Origin: Erigeron canadensis
Taxonomy: Eukaryota; Streptophyta; Magnoliopsida; Asterales; Asteraceae
DNA: 64,000 nucleotides
Direction: 5' to 3'
Assembly (NCBI RefSeq): GCF_010389155.1
Contig: NC_057764.1
Location: 45,020,275 to 45,084,274 of the forward strand
In this document: positions 38,901-49,209 of the stretch, piece after piece
Layout: each line of letters begins with the position of its first letter
Position numbering within the stretch: the stretch's first letter is position 1
The notes under the pieces: generated by a model
Told to the model about the DNA's origin: nothing
Database searches by the model: none
The model's input: the letters and a program-made list of their open reading frames with translations, nothing else
Translations under genes and position numbers: made by a program

Positions 38901-41900
38901 GGTATCAAAGCTTAGGCTCAGAGTAATACGACTGTCAAAAGTTGGTTTGAAGTATTTGAACGATATTTATATATAAGAATTCCATTCTGAGTACTTCTCA
39001 CCTCGGCCGATTACATGGACCGCTCAAGTGCAACCTAGTGAGTTTTCCAACCATGTATATCAAAACGCAACATTCTCTTTATGAGAGGGTGGCTGGTTTT
39101 TCTCCCTATTCTACTTCAGTTGAGATGACGTGAATGTGTAGGTGGTTGACATTGTGAGATACCCCTATGTTGGATTCTGATAATCTCATAATTTTATATG
39201 TATCAAGTTATGTATGTTTGACATATACAGTCCAACTCTTAGGGGTGTTGTTCATCTCTTTAGTTTTATATTTTGTCACATTAGGTGTTTTGTACTCTAT
39301 GTAGGGACACATTTAACCTTCTAAGACTATTTTGCTTGATTTAATATATATGCAGTGGTGCTCTTCTCCTTCAATTATTATGTTGTATGCTTTATGCAGT
39401 GTCAGTGTGTTGTTACGAATGTGTTTGTGTCTGCGTATACTAATTTTCATATTAGATTCTATTTAAGTATCATGGTTGGATCATTGGAAAACACCCTAGC
39501 CTCTGGAGACTGAGGTCATGGGTTCAATCCTCATCCCATGCAAAGGTCGGAGCAGGGATGAGCAAAATTACCGAAATACCGAAACCGAACCGGTACTAGT
39601 ACCGAAAATCGGTACCATAGGGATTCGGTTTCGGTATCGGTTTTTAGATTTTTGGTGAAATCGGTTTCGGTACTAATCGGTTCGGTACGGGAAAACTGAT
39701 TATTAGTACCGATTTCTAGTATTTCAGGTTTTTCTCCAACTATTTCACATTCCTGATGCATGTTTTAATTTTTTTTCCAACCGTATTCATTATTTTTCTG
39801 CAACTATTCATGTTATTTTGTTGACTTGCATACTAACATTTAACCAATTGCTTTTAGTCTGTGTTAAAAAGTTCTAGGACATAGATGTATAATTGCATAT
39901 GAATCATGTTTAATGTTCTCAGATGAGCAAGTTTTAATCCAATGCCCAATGATTTCCCATCTTATACATGCTTTACTGTGTATATATAATTATATATACA
40001 TACATACCGATTGACCATTTACATACCGATTGGTTGACCCGATTAATATATAATGTAAAATACATGCACGTAAGTGAGGTTCTTTTATGACAAATTCGGT
40101 ACAAAGAGGTATGGAACCGAAAATCTCGGTATCGAAACCGATACCGAGCCGGTACCGGGAGTTCGGTACGGTATTCGGTATTGGTATTTTTCGGTATCGG
40201 TACGGTATTGGTACCGATACCATCCATAGGTTGGAGGGCGTTTTCTACCATTTAGGTAGAAAATGGAAGCAGCCTCTCTACGGTAGAGGTAAGGTCTGCC
40301 TACATCTTGACCTCCCCAATACACCGTCGAGGTATTGGGGATCAAAACCGCGGAAAGCAGTTTCTTTCTTTTTTCTATTTTAATTTCACATGCAAACTCT
40401 TGGCTTTTCATATACACAGGTAAACACTCGGCTGTCTCCGGTGATTATAATGTTGAGAAAATTTTAAAACCTGATGCTTCAAAAAACCATACCGAGAGAG
40501 AATTTCTTCCACCACCTCCACCGCTTTCTAAAAAAAATAATACTGACATGAAAGAGAACATGGGGCCAGCAGTTGCTCGTGTTGAGGAAGATGATATTTT
40601 TGTTGGAGAAGGAACTGACTATGCTATCCCTAGCAAAGATATGAGCCAGAGCCCTCCTTCGGAAGACATGGAAGAATCTCCAAGGAGAAAGGATAGAGCT
40701 TCCTATTTTGACGAACCTGCTTATGGTCCTGTTCCACCCTCGGAGCCATCTCATGACTGGCAGCAAACTGTGAGTTTTTTTTTTTCCTTTTCTGAAAATG
40801 TGAATGTGGACCTGGATATTGTATCAAACTCTTTCTCAATTGTTCAGGATGGATATGCTGCTATGCAAGTGCAAGCCCTGGCTGCTGGTTATCAAGGCGA
40901 GTGGCAGGGATATCAATATGAGGAACAACTGTCTTATCCTGAACAGTACCTGCAGCAAGACCCTCAAATATATGAGATGCAAGCAGGTTCCAACATAGAA
41001 GCAGACCCACAATTGATGTCACAAGAAGAGAAAGATCGGGGTCTGGGCTCAGTATTCAAGAGGGATGATGTGAGGCTTCAACAATTACGTGAGAGAGATG
41101 CCCGGGAGAAAGATCCAAACTTTATATCGGAGAGTTATTCAGAATGTTATCCAGGCTACCAAGAATATAATCGAGAAGTTGTGGGTAGTGATGATGAAGA
41201 TGATTTATCGAAAATGGATATGGGTGGGCGAGTAAGTGTTTCATTCCTACTACCAAGTGTCATGAATAATAAAGTGTTAAGTGTACAGGTCTGTCAGTTC
41301 TTTTTCCAGGAGGATAGACTAGACATCTATCAGTGTTTATTAAGCCTTTTTAAACTTTTATGTGAAAGTAAGTTGCGTTAAAAAGTGCACGCATACATTA
41401 TAAAATGACATATTATTGGGTATATCGGTTTTCTTATTAAAATTAATTGCAGTATGACCAGAAAGTTTTCACACGACAACTTGTCCATACACAACTTGTC
41501 TATATATTTAATAGCATCTTTGCCTTCTAACTTAAGAGCACCTTAGGTTAGGAATTTTTCTAAGAACATCTAGGATTTGGGCTCCAGAAAACAGCCCCTA
41601 AAGTTGCTCATAGACCTACGGTCACCAAAACTCCTCAATTGTGAGGGTTATTTGATTCATATTTGGTCAAGTAATATGTTAACACTTTATTTCTTCCACA
41701 GGCAAAGGGCCGGCTTCACAGGTGGGACTTTGAGACAGAAGAGGAGTGGGCAACGTACAACGAACAAAAGGAAGCAATGCCGAAAGCTGCGTATCAGTTT
41801 GGGGTGAAGATGCAAGATGGCCGCAAGACAAGAAAACAGAATAAAGACCAAAAGATTACGAACGAGCTGCACAAGATTAACAAGATACTGGCCAAAAAGA

Positions 41901-41971
41901 AGATGCAAAAAGGTGAAGCAAACGATGACAGTGGTGATGAATCTCACCCTGGAAAGAAGCTCAGGGTGTAA
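29984..41971 (+). CDS. SMU2: Splicing factor RED/SMU2, 11 exons
   Basis: RED (IK) works with SMU1 in the spliceosome B complex and affects splice-site choice in the nucleus. Exons: 29984-30033, 30138-30317, 30419-30468, 30710-30833, 30968-31016, 31090-31179, 31620-31688, 31761-31884, 40420-40769, 40848-41231, 41702-41971. They join in phase to 579 codons plus stop (Arabidopsis SMU2 is about 585). The N-terminal RED domain shows KYRDRAKERREDQNPDYEP, HTHLVKGLDYALLNKVRSEI and LDRIGKIMSYLRLGSSGKIL. The middle is acidic and Pro-rich, with EEDDIFVGEG and YFDEPAYGPV. The C-terminal block has EKDRGLGSVFKRDD, LHRWDFETEEEW and KMQDGRKTRKQNKD, ending in a basic coiled region. Intron 8 (31885-40419) is 8.5 kb because of nested transposons; other introns are small. 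The exon 1/2 junction was chosen because it alone keeps the conserved frame: donor GTAAAA after CGCAA, acceptor GTGCAG at 30137. Confidence 0.95.
32160..34444 (-). pseudogene. copia gag-protease-integrase region, truncated before RT
   Basis: The frame 34444-32435 holds a second CCHC knuckle (CYTCREKGHIAIECPNR). The protease-like DSGCFRHMTGD follows, then a GAG-pre-integrase block (LLWHRRMGHINFRKM), then integrase core motifs including DLFGPV and the F-DNGTEF region and E in VAERKNRT. After a stop, degraded integrase C-terminal sequence continues to about 32160 in other frames. Reverse transcriptase and RNase H are absent, so this copy cannot move by itself. Confidence 0.88.
34404..36061 (-). 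pseudogene. copia gag region, frameshifted
   Basis: A short first frame (36061-35879) starts MTTIPAAANSLNALLISQ and is overtaken by a second frame (35897-34404) with the copia gag (UBN2-like) domain, including LWDALERYCEGD and FNHLTTELS. Near the end it has a CCHC knuckle, CYNCDGFGHFARECQRP. The switch between frames near 35890 looks like a single-base indel within gag, so this copy is damaged. It overlaps the next frame by about 41 bases. Confidence 0.85.
36100..36370. repeat. Reiterated CACGAAG motif cluster in the copia leader
   Basis: GCACGAAG, ACACGAAG and their complements recur at least a dozen times, mixed with TGACGT words (for example GTGCTGACGTAAGCAC near 36311). Together with the palindromes at 36788-36845 it forms a motif-dense block upstream of gag. 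Confidence 0.75.
36788..36845. promoter_or_regulatory. Two TGACGTCA palindromes in the copia LTR/leader
   Basis: CTCGTGCTGACGTCAGCAC at about 36789 sits in a near-perfect 24 bp palindrome centred on TGACGTCA. A second TGACGTCAGCACGAGG lies at about 36828. TGACGTCA is the classic bZIP/TGA (as-1/CRE) core, often found in stress-responsive plant copia promoters. A regulatory role here is inferred. Confidence 0.45.
37217..38205 (+). mobile_element. Helitron in SMU2 intron 8
   Basis: It begins A|TCTATACTATATTATAAAG and ends after the GC-rich hairpin CCGCAACGCGCGG (38180-38192) with GTACTTACTCTCG|T. The same start and end families occur at 21460-21728 and 56659-57013. Without the inserted hAT-like element (37579-38149) the Helitron is about 410 bp and non-autonomous. 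Confidence 0.78.
37579..38149. mobile_element. hAT-type MITE nested in the Helitron
   Basis: The inverted ends are CATGGTTGTAAATATCGG and, reversed, CAAGGTTGTAAATATCGG. It is flanked by a perfect 8 bp duplication CTATGACC (37571-37578 and 38150-38157). The empty-site sequence CTATGACCTATCA is present at 56960 in the related Helitron, which confirms the insertion. The body is rich in ATATCGG repeats. No coding capacity. Confidence 0.92.
38206..39467. other. Intron 8 remainder of SMU2
   Basis: AT-rich intronic sequence; no gene or complete element is recognised. Confidence 0.4.
39468..40345 (+). mobile_element. tRNA-derived SINE split by a hAT-like insertion
   Basis: The 5' part (39470-39552) begins CATGGTTGGATCATTGG and has a pol III B box, GGGTTCAATCCTC, at about 39521. 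The 3' part (40229-40345) has AAGCAGCCTCTCTACGG, GAGGTAAGGTCTGCCTACAT and an A-T-rich end, the Au/TS-like SINE body common in asterids (from memory). The related SINE at 55378 starts with the same CATGGTTGGATCA. Confidence 0.7.
39553..40228. mobile_element. hAT-like MITE inserted in the SINE
   Basis: The left end is CAGGGATGAGC; the right end reads TATGGATGGTATCGG when reversed. The flanking 8 bp are GGTCGGAG (39545-39552) and GGTTGGAG (40229-40236), a 7/8 duplication. The two termini are dense in CGGTAC/CGGTATCGG words in both orientations, so the element can fold back on itself. No transposase is present. Confidence 0.7.
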
Positions 41972-43029
41972 GGCTTTTGATCTTTACACTGCTTTTCTCT
42001 AGGCATTAGAACTGATTCTATATATGCTGCTACTTATCTCCATGTTAGTGGTTTCGAAATGATAACATATTGACTTTGGCTACATTATTTACTCCCTCCA
42101 TTCCAATTTGTCGTCCATGTTACTCTTTCTATTCATCCCAAGACACTGTCACTTTTCATTATTTAAAAAGATCACAATAAACACCTTTTACGTTGTTATT
42201 ATTATCAGCATATAAAGTGTTGATGTTATACGCTGTAAAAAACAAAACAACCCTCAATGACAGTTGTTGGTCCTTTGACTTGACTTTTCTTTGAACAAAT
42301 GGAAGCGTCCTCTTGATCTTATCCAATTAAAACCTCCTTTTTTTAGTACTAATTCAGTAATTTTGGCGGAATCTTGTATAAATGTTTAATAGTATCCACT
42401 AGGCCCAAAATAAGGTACTTGGAGAGTTGGAGTGGAGTCTCTGGGAAATGGAAATCGCAATCTAACAGTGCCTCTGCCTCAACCTTGACCAAATCCTTTT
42501 AACTCTCCGGTTTCCCATTTATAGATTGGGTTTATCATCTAAAAAAATAAAGTACTTTTCTTATGTTTTTTTTTATAAGCCATTACCAAATGGTCTAATG
42601 ACAAAGTTTGTTTTCTCACAAGAGATTTCAAGTTTGAATTCTACTTTCTACACATTTAGATGTGACCACGTGTATTTAATTTACTTTTATAGCCATTTTA
42701 GTTAGCTCAAGTGGCTAGTCATCACCTACAAAGCCTAGGACCCACCATCACTATATGATATCTTTTTAAGTGACGAAGGTTCAATCCCACATGCAAGAAT
42801 GATTGAGACATTTTAGATATTTGCTCAAGTGTGAATACTGAGTAAATATGCTAACTAGAACATGTGTTATATGATTTGTGCATGTTGATACCAATGTGGT
42901 ACCAGGAATAAAAGGTTACTACTGTTTACTTTCTTTTTTGTATGCCATTGTTCCCTTTTAAAATAGTACGGAGTAAGGCTTAAATATGTGTCCCACAAAT
43001 CTACTTGCGTGTCAGTTGTTGCAATATTT
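41972..43029. other. SMU2 3' flank and intergenic DNA
   Basis: The proximal part is the probable SMU2 3' UTR. Beyond it lie SINE-like sequence at 42700-42850 and possible MITE ends (TACTCCCTCC at about 42090; CGGAGTA at about 42969). No gene is supported. Confidence 0.45.
42700..42850 (+). mobile_element. tRNA-derived SINE-like sequence
   Basis: TAGCTCAAGTGG at about 42714 fits the pol III A-box consensus, and GGTTCAATCCCAC at about 42779 fits the B box, about 65 bases apart. A 3' body follows, but no clear poly-A or target duplication was seen. A weaker tRNA-like stretch precedes it at 42565-42660. Confidence 0.5.
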
Positions 43030-43077
43030 ATTGGGGACGTGTAGGCCGACCACCCCTTATGTAACCCGACCACCCCT

Positions 43078-43230
43078 TTTGGAGCGACAGTCGCTCCTAA
43101 AGGGGTAGTAGGATACGACAACGAGCGACAGCATACGACAACATTCCTGTACGATTCGAACCTACCACCCCTTTAGGAGCGACAGTCGCTCCAAAAGAGG
43201 TGGTAGGTTCGAATCGTACAGGAATGTTTC
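43078..43230. repeat. Left subterminal hairpins of the Mutator-like element
   Basis: A 17 bp hairpin, GGAGCGACAGTCGCTCC, occurs at about 43081. From 43141 to 43228 is a second, much larger palindrome of about 87 bp: arms running from ACATTCCTGTACGATTCG to its complement CGAATCGTACAGGAATGT, centred at 43184 on the same GGAGCGACAGTCGCTCC core, with about two mismatches. Confidence 0.9.
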
Positions 43231-43442
43231 TGTTTCCCCGTAAAGATTCATTCTATAAGTTCAACCATTTCATATTCATGTTTCCCCGTGAAGATTCATT
43301 CTATAAGTTCAACCATTTCATATTCATTCTTTATAACTTCAATCTCAGTACTCAATAGTTTTGATATTCGATCGTTTTCATATTCATTCATTTTGATTTA
43401 TTCGTTTTCATTTATTACTGTTAAGTGTTTTTATTATTTTAG

Positions 43443-46400
43443 ATGGATTGCTTGGAGGAAATTTTCTTAAATCCAAATGCGCCGGAAGGTGTAAATGACG
43501 AGTTTGTGTACGAAGAACCCGATGACGAATTTGAATCCCCAGATGTCCGTGATGAATTTGATTACGATCACGATGTTTTTTATACCAAGGAGGTATGTAT
43601 ATAATCCAACCTTTTCATTTTTTGTGTTGTTATTTTGTGAGTAATTGTATTTTGTTATTATTCATTAGATTTGTTGCTATAAAAGTATGTAAGAAAACTA
43701 ATTATTAAAACTACGGATAAAAAATTGTTTATAAAAACATATTAAAAAATGTACATAAAAATGTAGATTAACAAAAGCTATTAAAAAATTGTTAAAAAAA
43801 AAGTGTATAAAAAAGTGTATTATAAAAAAGTGTATAAAAAGTGTATTATAAAAAAGTATATAAGAAAGTGGATTATAAAAAAGTATATAAAATAGTGTAT
43901 TAAAAAAAATGTATTATAAAAAAGTGCATAAAAAGTGTATTAAAAAAAAGTGTATAAAATATATCAGGTGTTTGACACACACATAGATTTGGTAGACTGG
44001 GCTCAAAGAACGGCAAAGGAGCTTGGTTATGTGTTAGTAACACGAAGATCAAATGTCACAAAAGGCGGAGAAGTTAAAAAGGTGGTCCTTATTTGCAACC
44101 GTGGTGGAAAAAAAGATAAGCGGTCAACCGGGGCACCCAAAGGGAGTACCAAAATTGACTGTCCATTCAAATTGGTAGGCCGTCTGACAAAGGACCATAG
44201 TTGGTGGGTTGAAGTTATAGATCACCGACATAACCATCCATCAGCTCGTAATTTGGAAGGTATTGCGTACGCAAGACAACTAACCGATGTTCAAAAAGAA
44301 TTTGTGGACGAAAAGGCGTTGCTAGGTTTTGGGCCAAATAGCATAAGGGACCAATTGAAGGATGCATTTCCCGGCATCTTGACCCGTTCACAAGACATTT
44401 CTAACTACCTGCGGCAACACCGGCTAAAGCACGCCCAACAACGAGGGGAAACTCGAATGCAGGTGAAATAAGAAACATACCTGCATGTGGATCGTATAAC
44501 TATATGTTTATTTTTTAAAAAAATACGACTTCCTTATACTTTGGTTGTTTACCCGTTGCAGATCGTGCTCCAATTACTATCTGACCATCAGTACACGTAT
44601 CAGTACACGACGGATAGCAAAACCGGATGTTTGACCAATCTCTTTTTCGTACATCCTACATCACTTGACATATGGCGTGCATTTCTTTGGATCATTGAAA
44701 TAGACGCCACGTATAAAACCAACGTTTACAACATGCCGCTTGTTGAGATTGTGGGTGTCACTCCAACTGGCAAGACATTCAGCATTGCGCACGCACTTAT
44801 TGAAAATGAGCAACATGCGGCATACACATGGGTGTTACAGTGCTTGAGGTCGACGCTCGAAGAAGGGTTCGTCGTGCGTGTGGCACTCACTGATCGGGAT
44901 CTGGCCCTTATGAAAGCGGTTAAGGATGTGATGCCGGAAACGAAGCTGATACTGTGTAGAATACACATTTGGAGGAATATTGAGTTACATGCCAACCCAT
45001 CGTTTGGGTCAAAAAAAGATTATGGTTCGTTTAGACACCGGTGGGATAAACTCGTAAACTCAATCACAGTTAAAGAATACGCAGAGAATGAGCAGCGGCT
45101 AAAAGTATTCTTGGCAGATAAACCAAGTATATACATCCCGTCCCCATACTGTTTTTATGATAACGCTTACGATGTAACCCTGTAGCTAAATCACTTTTTA
45201 TTTTCCTGCAGATCTTTATAAGTATCTACAAATACAGTGGCTTGCCTCGTACAAGGAGTTATTTGTGTCATGTTGGGTCGACCAACACCGCAATTATCGT
45301 AACTACACTACCAACAGGGTTGAGAGCGAGCATTCTTTGCTGAAGTCAGTTATGCATCAAAAGCGGCTTACGTTCCATCGAATTGTTGAATGTGTTAACT
45401 CTGTTGTCAGCGGGCAATACACCGAAATAAAGGGGTCACTGGAACATTGCAGGCAGTACAATCAAAATAAACACAACTATCCCTGTTTAAAGGATTTGCT
45501 CGGTAAAGCCTCCCATGTAGCCTTGCAAATTATGGTTGACGAAATTGATCGATTGAAAAATACAGTAAAAGGGGACGTGTCAAAGTGCGGGTGTACAGTA
45601 TGGGCTAGTTGTGGCTTGCCATGTAGTTGTCGACTTCTAACATACATGCAGGAACGTAAGTACATTTCATTCAGATACAAATGGTCCATTTTACTTAAAA
45701 TACTTAATGTAATATTTTTATTCCTGCAGGAAGGCGTGTTCAAGAATATGAGATAGATGCATTTTGGTGCAAGCTCGATATAACCCCGTCCACCTGCCTG
45801 CCTGGAAATGTGAAGAAAGACTCGGATGATGACGAGCCTGTTGAGGCCTTTTGTGGCGAGGTTACTGCTGCCTTGGAACGACAACCCATAAAACAAAGGA
45901 AAAGCTTGATGTCAAAAATAAAGGACCTCATCTATCCGGGTCGGTCCAAAATCAAGGATCCGGAGGTCCAAAAGAAAACACGTGGTAGACCTGTTGGGTC
46001 AAAGAAAAAGGTATATTATTATAGTCTAGCAAATTATTAATTGTTAAATACTATACGGGTATACATCTAACTTAATTATTCATTCATTCATTGCAGATGC
46101 CAGACTTGAACGTATCACCTCCGATGCCACCACCACCAAAGATGAAAAAGTCGAGGTCCGTGCACGTGACAACACCTAAGTATCCGAATACCGCACCAGA
46201 CTCACGCTCATGCTACAGAGACTTTCAGGCGGCGAGACACAGTGAGCATGTGCCCACGCAGTCACGTTTCGCGGAGCCTGACACCAAATTACGGGAGGAC
46301 ACCCGTGATTATATTGACGAGTTGATCCGATCGTCACAATTTTCAGCAGCAGGGCCGAGTAATGAGCCTACAACCGAACCCTCATTCCTAGATCAGTTGT

Positions 46401-47338
46401 TCGGCGCAGCCGAACCCGCGTACTATCCTGTGCCACCAACAGCACCAACAGGCGTAGTGGATCAGTTCTTCAGTGCCGATACTTATTTTCCTGCAGGTCC
46501 TAGCACTCCGATGCCAGCTGCACCATCATCGTACTTTGATTTTTTCAGTACGCCCACACAACCTTCGATGCCACCAGCACCATCACCTCCGATGCCACCA
46601 GCACCAGCACCATCACCAATATCTCCCATATCAGCTGAGCAGCAATTGGCTGCTCTACCAGTACCACCACCTAACACTCGCCCACTGCAGACGACGGGTA
46701 TAAAGGGTTACCTTGATGACATACCGAATGTATTTAGACCATACGTCAAGGGGATTATTAATGTCAGTGGTGATGGCAACTGTGGATTCCGGGCACTTGC
46801 TGTTGCATTGGGGTACGATGAAAACGAAGGTTACGAGTGGATCCGACTACATATGTTGGCCGAGTATGAAAACAACAAACAATTCTACGATGAACTAACA
46901 AGATGGGGACAGGTTGAAGCGAGGTTTTTTGAGGGGTCATCAAGGTCTTATGTAGGGGTGTTTAGACCAACTGGCTACTGGATGCACATGACTATGGGGG
47001 CCATGTTGTTGTCCAACATGATGGGTATAGTAATTCACTGTTTATCTACTGCCGCCAGTTGGACTTCGTTCGCATTTACCTATGGTCCTGATGAGATGCC
47101 TAGGAGAGAGCCCATATCAATAGCATTAGTACATGGTCACGGTCACTATATCATGGTGCAGTTGGAAGGTGACTACCCGATGGCCCCGGAGATCGCATAT
47201 TGGGTACAGGATCGTGTAAGGCCTCCCGTGAGCAAATGGAAAGATTTGTACCGACACCGCCAGTTAGCCTACAATAGATATATAGATGCAACAAAACCTC
47301 CTCCCATCTATATGGGAACAGTGGACTCATCTAATTAG
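43443..47338 (+). CDS. Mutator-like transposase fused to an OTU cysteine protease domain, 6 exons
   Basis: Exons: 43443-43592, 43968-44462, 44562-45126, 45212-45655, 45730-46010, 46097-47338. All have GT-AG borders and join in phase to 1058 codons plus stop with no damage. An acidic N-terminus leads to a FAR1-like zinc region (residues ~55-150, with C, C, and HRHNHP). The MULE transposase core follows: Asp263 in IEIDATYKTN and Asp326 in ALTDRDLALMKA, then LCRIHIWRN. A CxCx-type zinc motif, CGCTVWASCGLPCSC, lies near residues 528-545. A basic, AT-hook-like RGRPVGSKKK ends exon 5. The last exon has a Pro-rich linker, then an OTU-type protease: Asp871 and Cys874 in GDGNCGFRA, and His in HGHGHY (991-995). 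In MULEs the transposase cuts at the inverted ends. The OTU domain would be expected to cleave ubiquitin-type bonds, but its target here is unknown. The ATG at 43443 follows directly on the left subterminal region. Confidence 0.88.
43690..43960. repeat. A-rich short repeats in intron 1 of the transposase gene
   Basis: The unit AAAAAAGTGTATWA recurs about ten times with varied spacing. A comparable set, inverted, lies at about 50455-50580 near the other end of the element (TACACTTTTTT words), so both flanks carry the same motif facing inward. Confidence 0.7.
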
Positions 47339-47642
47339 GATTGTAATAAAGTTTTTGGTTTTTTGTTATGCCCGTTTTTTTGTTTCCTTTTTTTTTTATC
47401 AAAAAAAACTTGGGGTGTTACTTCGTAACTTTATCATCTTTTTACTTGCTATATTACTGTTAATAATATAATAATACTACGAAATTTGGGGTGTTACATT
47501 TTTGCAAACCGGATAGTCCACCATCATTATAAACAAACAGTACATAAATAATAAAAATGTCCATATCAAACACAAATAATAAAAATGAATGTAAGAAACT
47601 GTATTTATAAAATTGTCCATACTTCGTACAAATAAAAAAAGT

Positions 47643-49209
47643 CTAATCATCGGAATCGTCGTCGTCCTCACCGGCATTATCATCACCCACACCTGGTCCG
47701 GATACAGAGCCTGTCCCACTAAAAAATCCACTCATATCCGACAAGCTACCAAATTCCCCTGATGGAGGTCCATAATGCGCCGATGTCCCACCCCATAACT
47801 GGCTGGGGTCGAAATACGCATCACCAGGCTGGTTCAAGTCAACATGGTAGCCGGAAGGTTGGGATCCAGAGGGGCCAGAATAGGATCCAGACGGGCCGGA
47901 GGAGGATCCTTCCGGAGGTCCAAAATGTGGTTGCGGCAACTCAACAGGGAAATCATGGGATCCGAAACCCCTGAGAATCCTCCCTGGTCCGCGCTGATGT
48001 CCCGATCGCGATCCAAACGCTTCCGGGAACAACTGGGTTGGAGGTGTCGGTGCAGGATCCTGTGAATGTCTCTCCTGCGCAGCTTCCAGACGGGACTGCA
48101 TATAAATAGTAAGGTAAGTTTAATAAATGGAGCAGTAATTAAAAGTAATTTAACTTAAAGTTATGTATATACCGCAACTTCCGGAGGTTGTAGTCTGTGG
48201 GTTGCCGCCCAAGTCGACTCCCACGTGGGCGGTGGCCCCTCCTTCTTTTCGTTATGGTGCTTGGCCTGCAAACAAGTCAAATAATTAGCATTAAAAAAAC
48301 ACAAGAATTGTATACTTTTGTTAAAACCAAACGTACCAACGCCCGATCGTGGGCAAGAGAAATAGATCGCCGACCCTGAGTCCCCACCGCCTGTTTGGAC
48401 CGGTTTGTCTTGTTTGTCTCGGCCCGCTTGACCCGGTCATCCCTCGTATAGAAACGCAATAGTTTTCCCCACTCTTCCGGGTCCATACCAGCTGGCGGTG
48501 CTGTCTGCAGGGTATCTGCTGCGCCTACACCCCCCCGTGCTGTAAAATGCTGAGATTTGAATTTTGACTTTCTCTGCCTATATATGCTAGCTGCATCAGC
48601 ACGGAAAGCCAGTTTTGCTGCCTTCCGGGTGGGGTCGTCCTCATCAAGCTCTAAGTACTGGTCCATCGCAAAATAGCGCTACATTGTTTAAAAATACAAG
48701 TTAGCATTTTCGGGGTTATCATTGTAAAACATATTAAGTAAAAAATATAAAAAGAAACATATTCTAACCTGTACTTCCTCCAAGATATGGTCCCTCATAG
48801 ACTCAGGCACATCGTCCCATGACTCGTAGTACTGGGGGACATCTCCGATCAACGAGCCTAACAAAGATTTGTACATAGCCCCGTAGTCCCCGATCGACTG
48901 AAAGGTCTTTGATTTGTAGTCGAAGTACATGGGTAACGGGCCTCCATTTTTCTTCAAGGCAGCCTCAAGTTTTAGATTTTTGGCTGCCCCTCTTGGTGGT
49001 GGTGGTGTTTTCTTCGAGCCTACAAAACCAATAAGTAACAATAACATAAATAAGTTACTTTAAACGATAAGAATACAATTATTTCAATGCATAACTAAAT
49101 TTAATGTAAAGTCAATTTTCTTACCGCTGTTTTTGCAGCCTGATATTTTCTTCCACCACGATCGGTGCGGATCCCTCCCATCGCCGTCGCCGCCGTGAGC
49201 TCCTAGCAT
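47643..49209 (-). CDS. Accessory protein of the Mutator-like element, Transposase_24-like, 5 exons
   Basis: Exons on the minus strand: 49209-49125, 49019-48769, 48678-48337, 48265-48173, 48095-47643. They join in phase to 407 codons plus stop with GT-AG borders. Exon 2 has DVPQYYESWDDVPESMRDHI. Exon 3 has DPEEWGKLLRFYTRDDRVKR and NKTNRSKQAVGTQGRRSI, the layout of the plant Ptta/En-Spm (Transposase_24) family, whose members accompany CACTA-type transposases; this assignment is by recognition. The C-terminal third is rich in Gly, Ser and Pro and ends in an acidic GEDDDDSDD tail. The gene converges on the transposase gene, with the stops about 300 bp apart. The start codon ATGCTAGGAG lies at the first unit of the tandem array at 49202-50452, which is therefore its upstream region. 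A role in binding the repeats is plausible but unproven. Confidence 0.78.

Noticed and set aside
42090..42976. Possible MITE with TACTCCCTCC and inverted CGGAGTA ends
   Set aside because: Only about 7 bases match between the ends and no target duplication is visible; such motifs are common in plant DNA.
46483..46677. Minus-strand Gly-rich frame opposite the Pro-rich linker of the OTU transposase
   Set aside because: It is the antisense reading of repeated CCA/CCT codons; the plus-strand exon is supported by phase and motifs.
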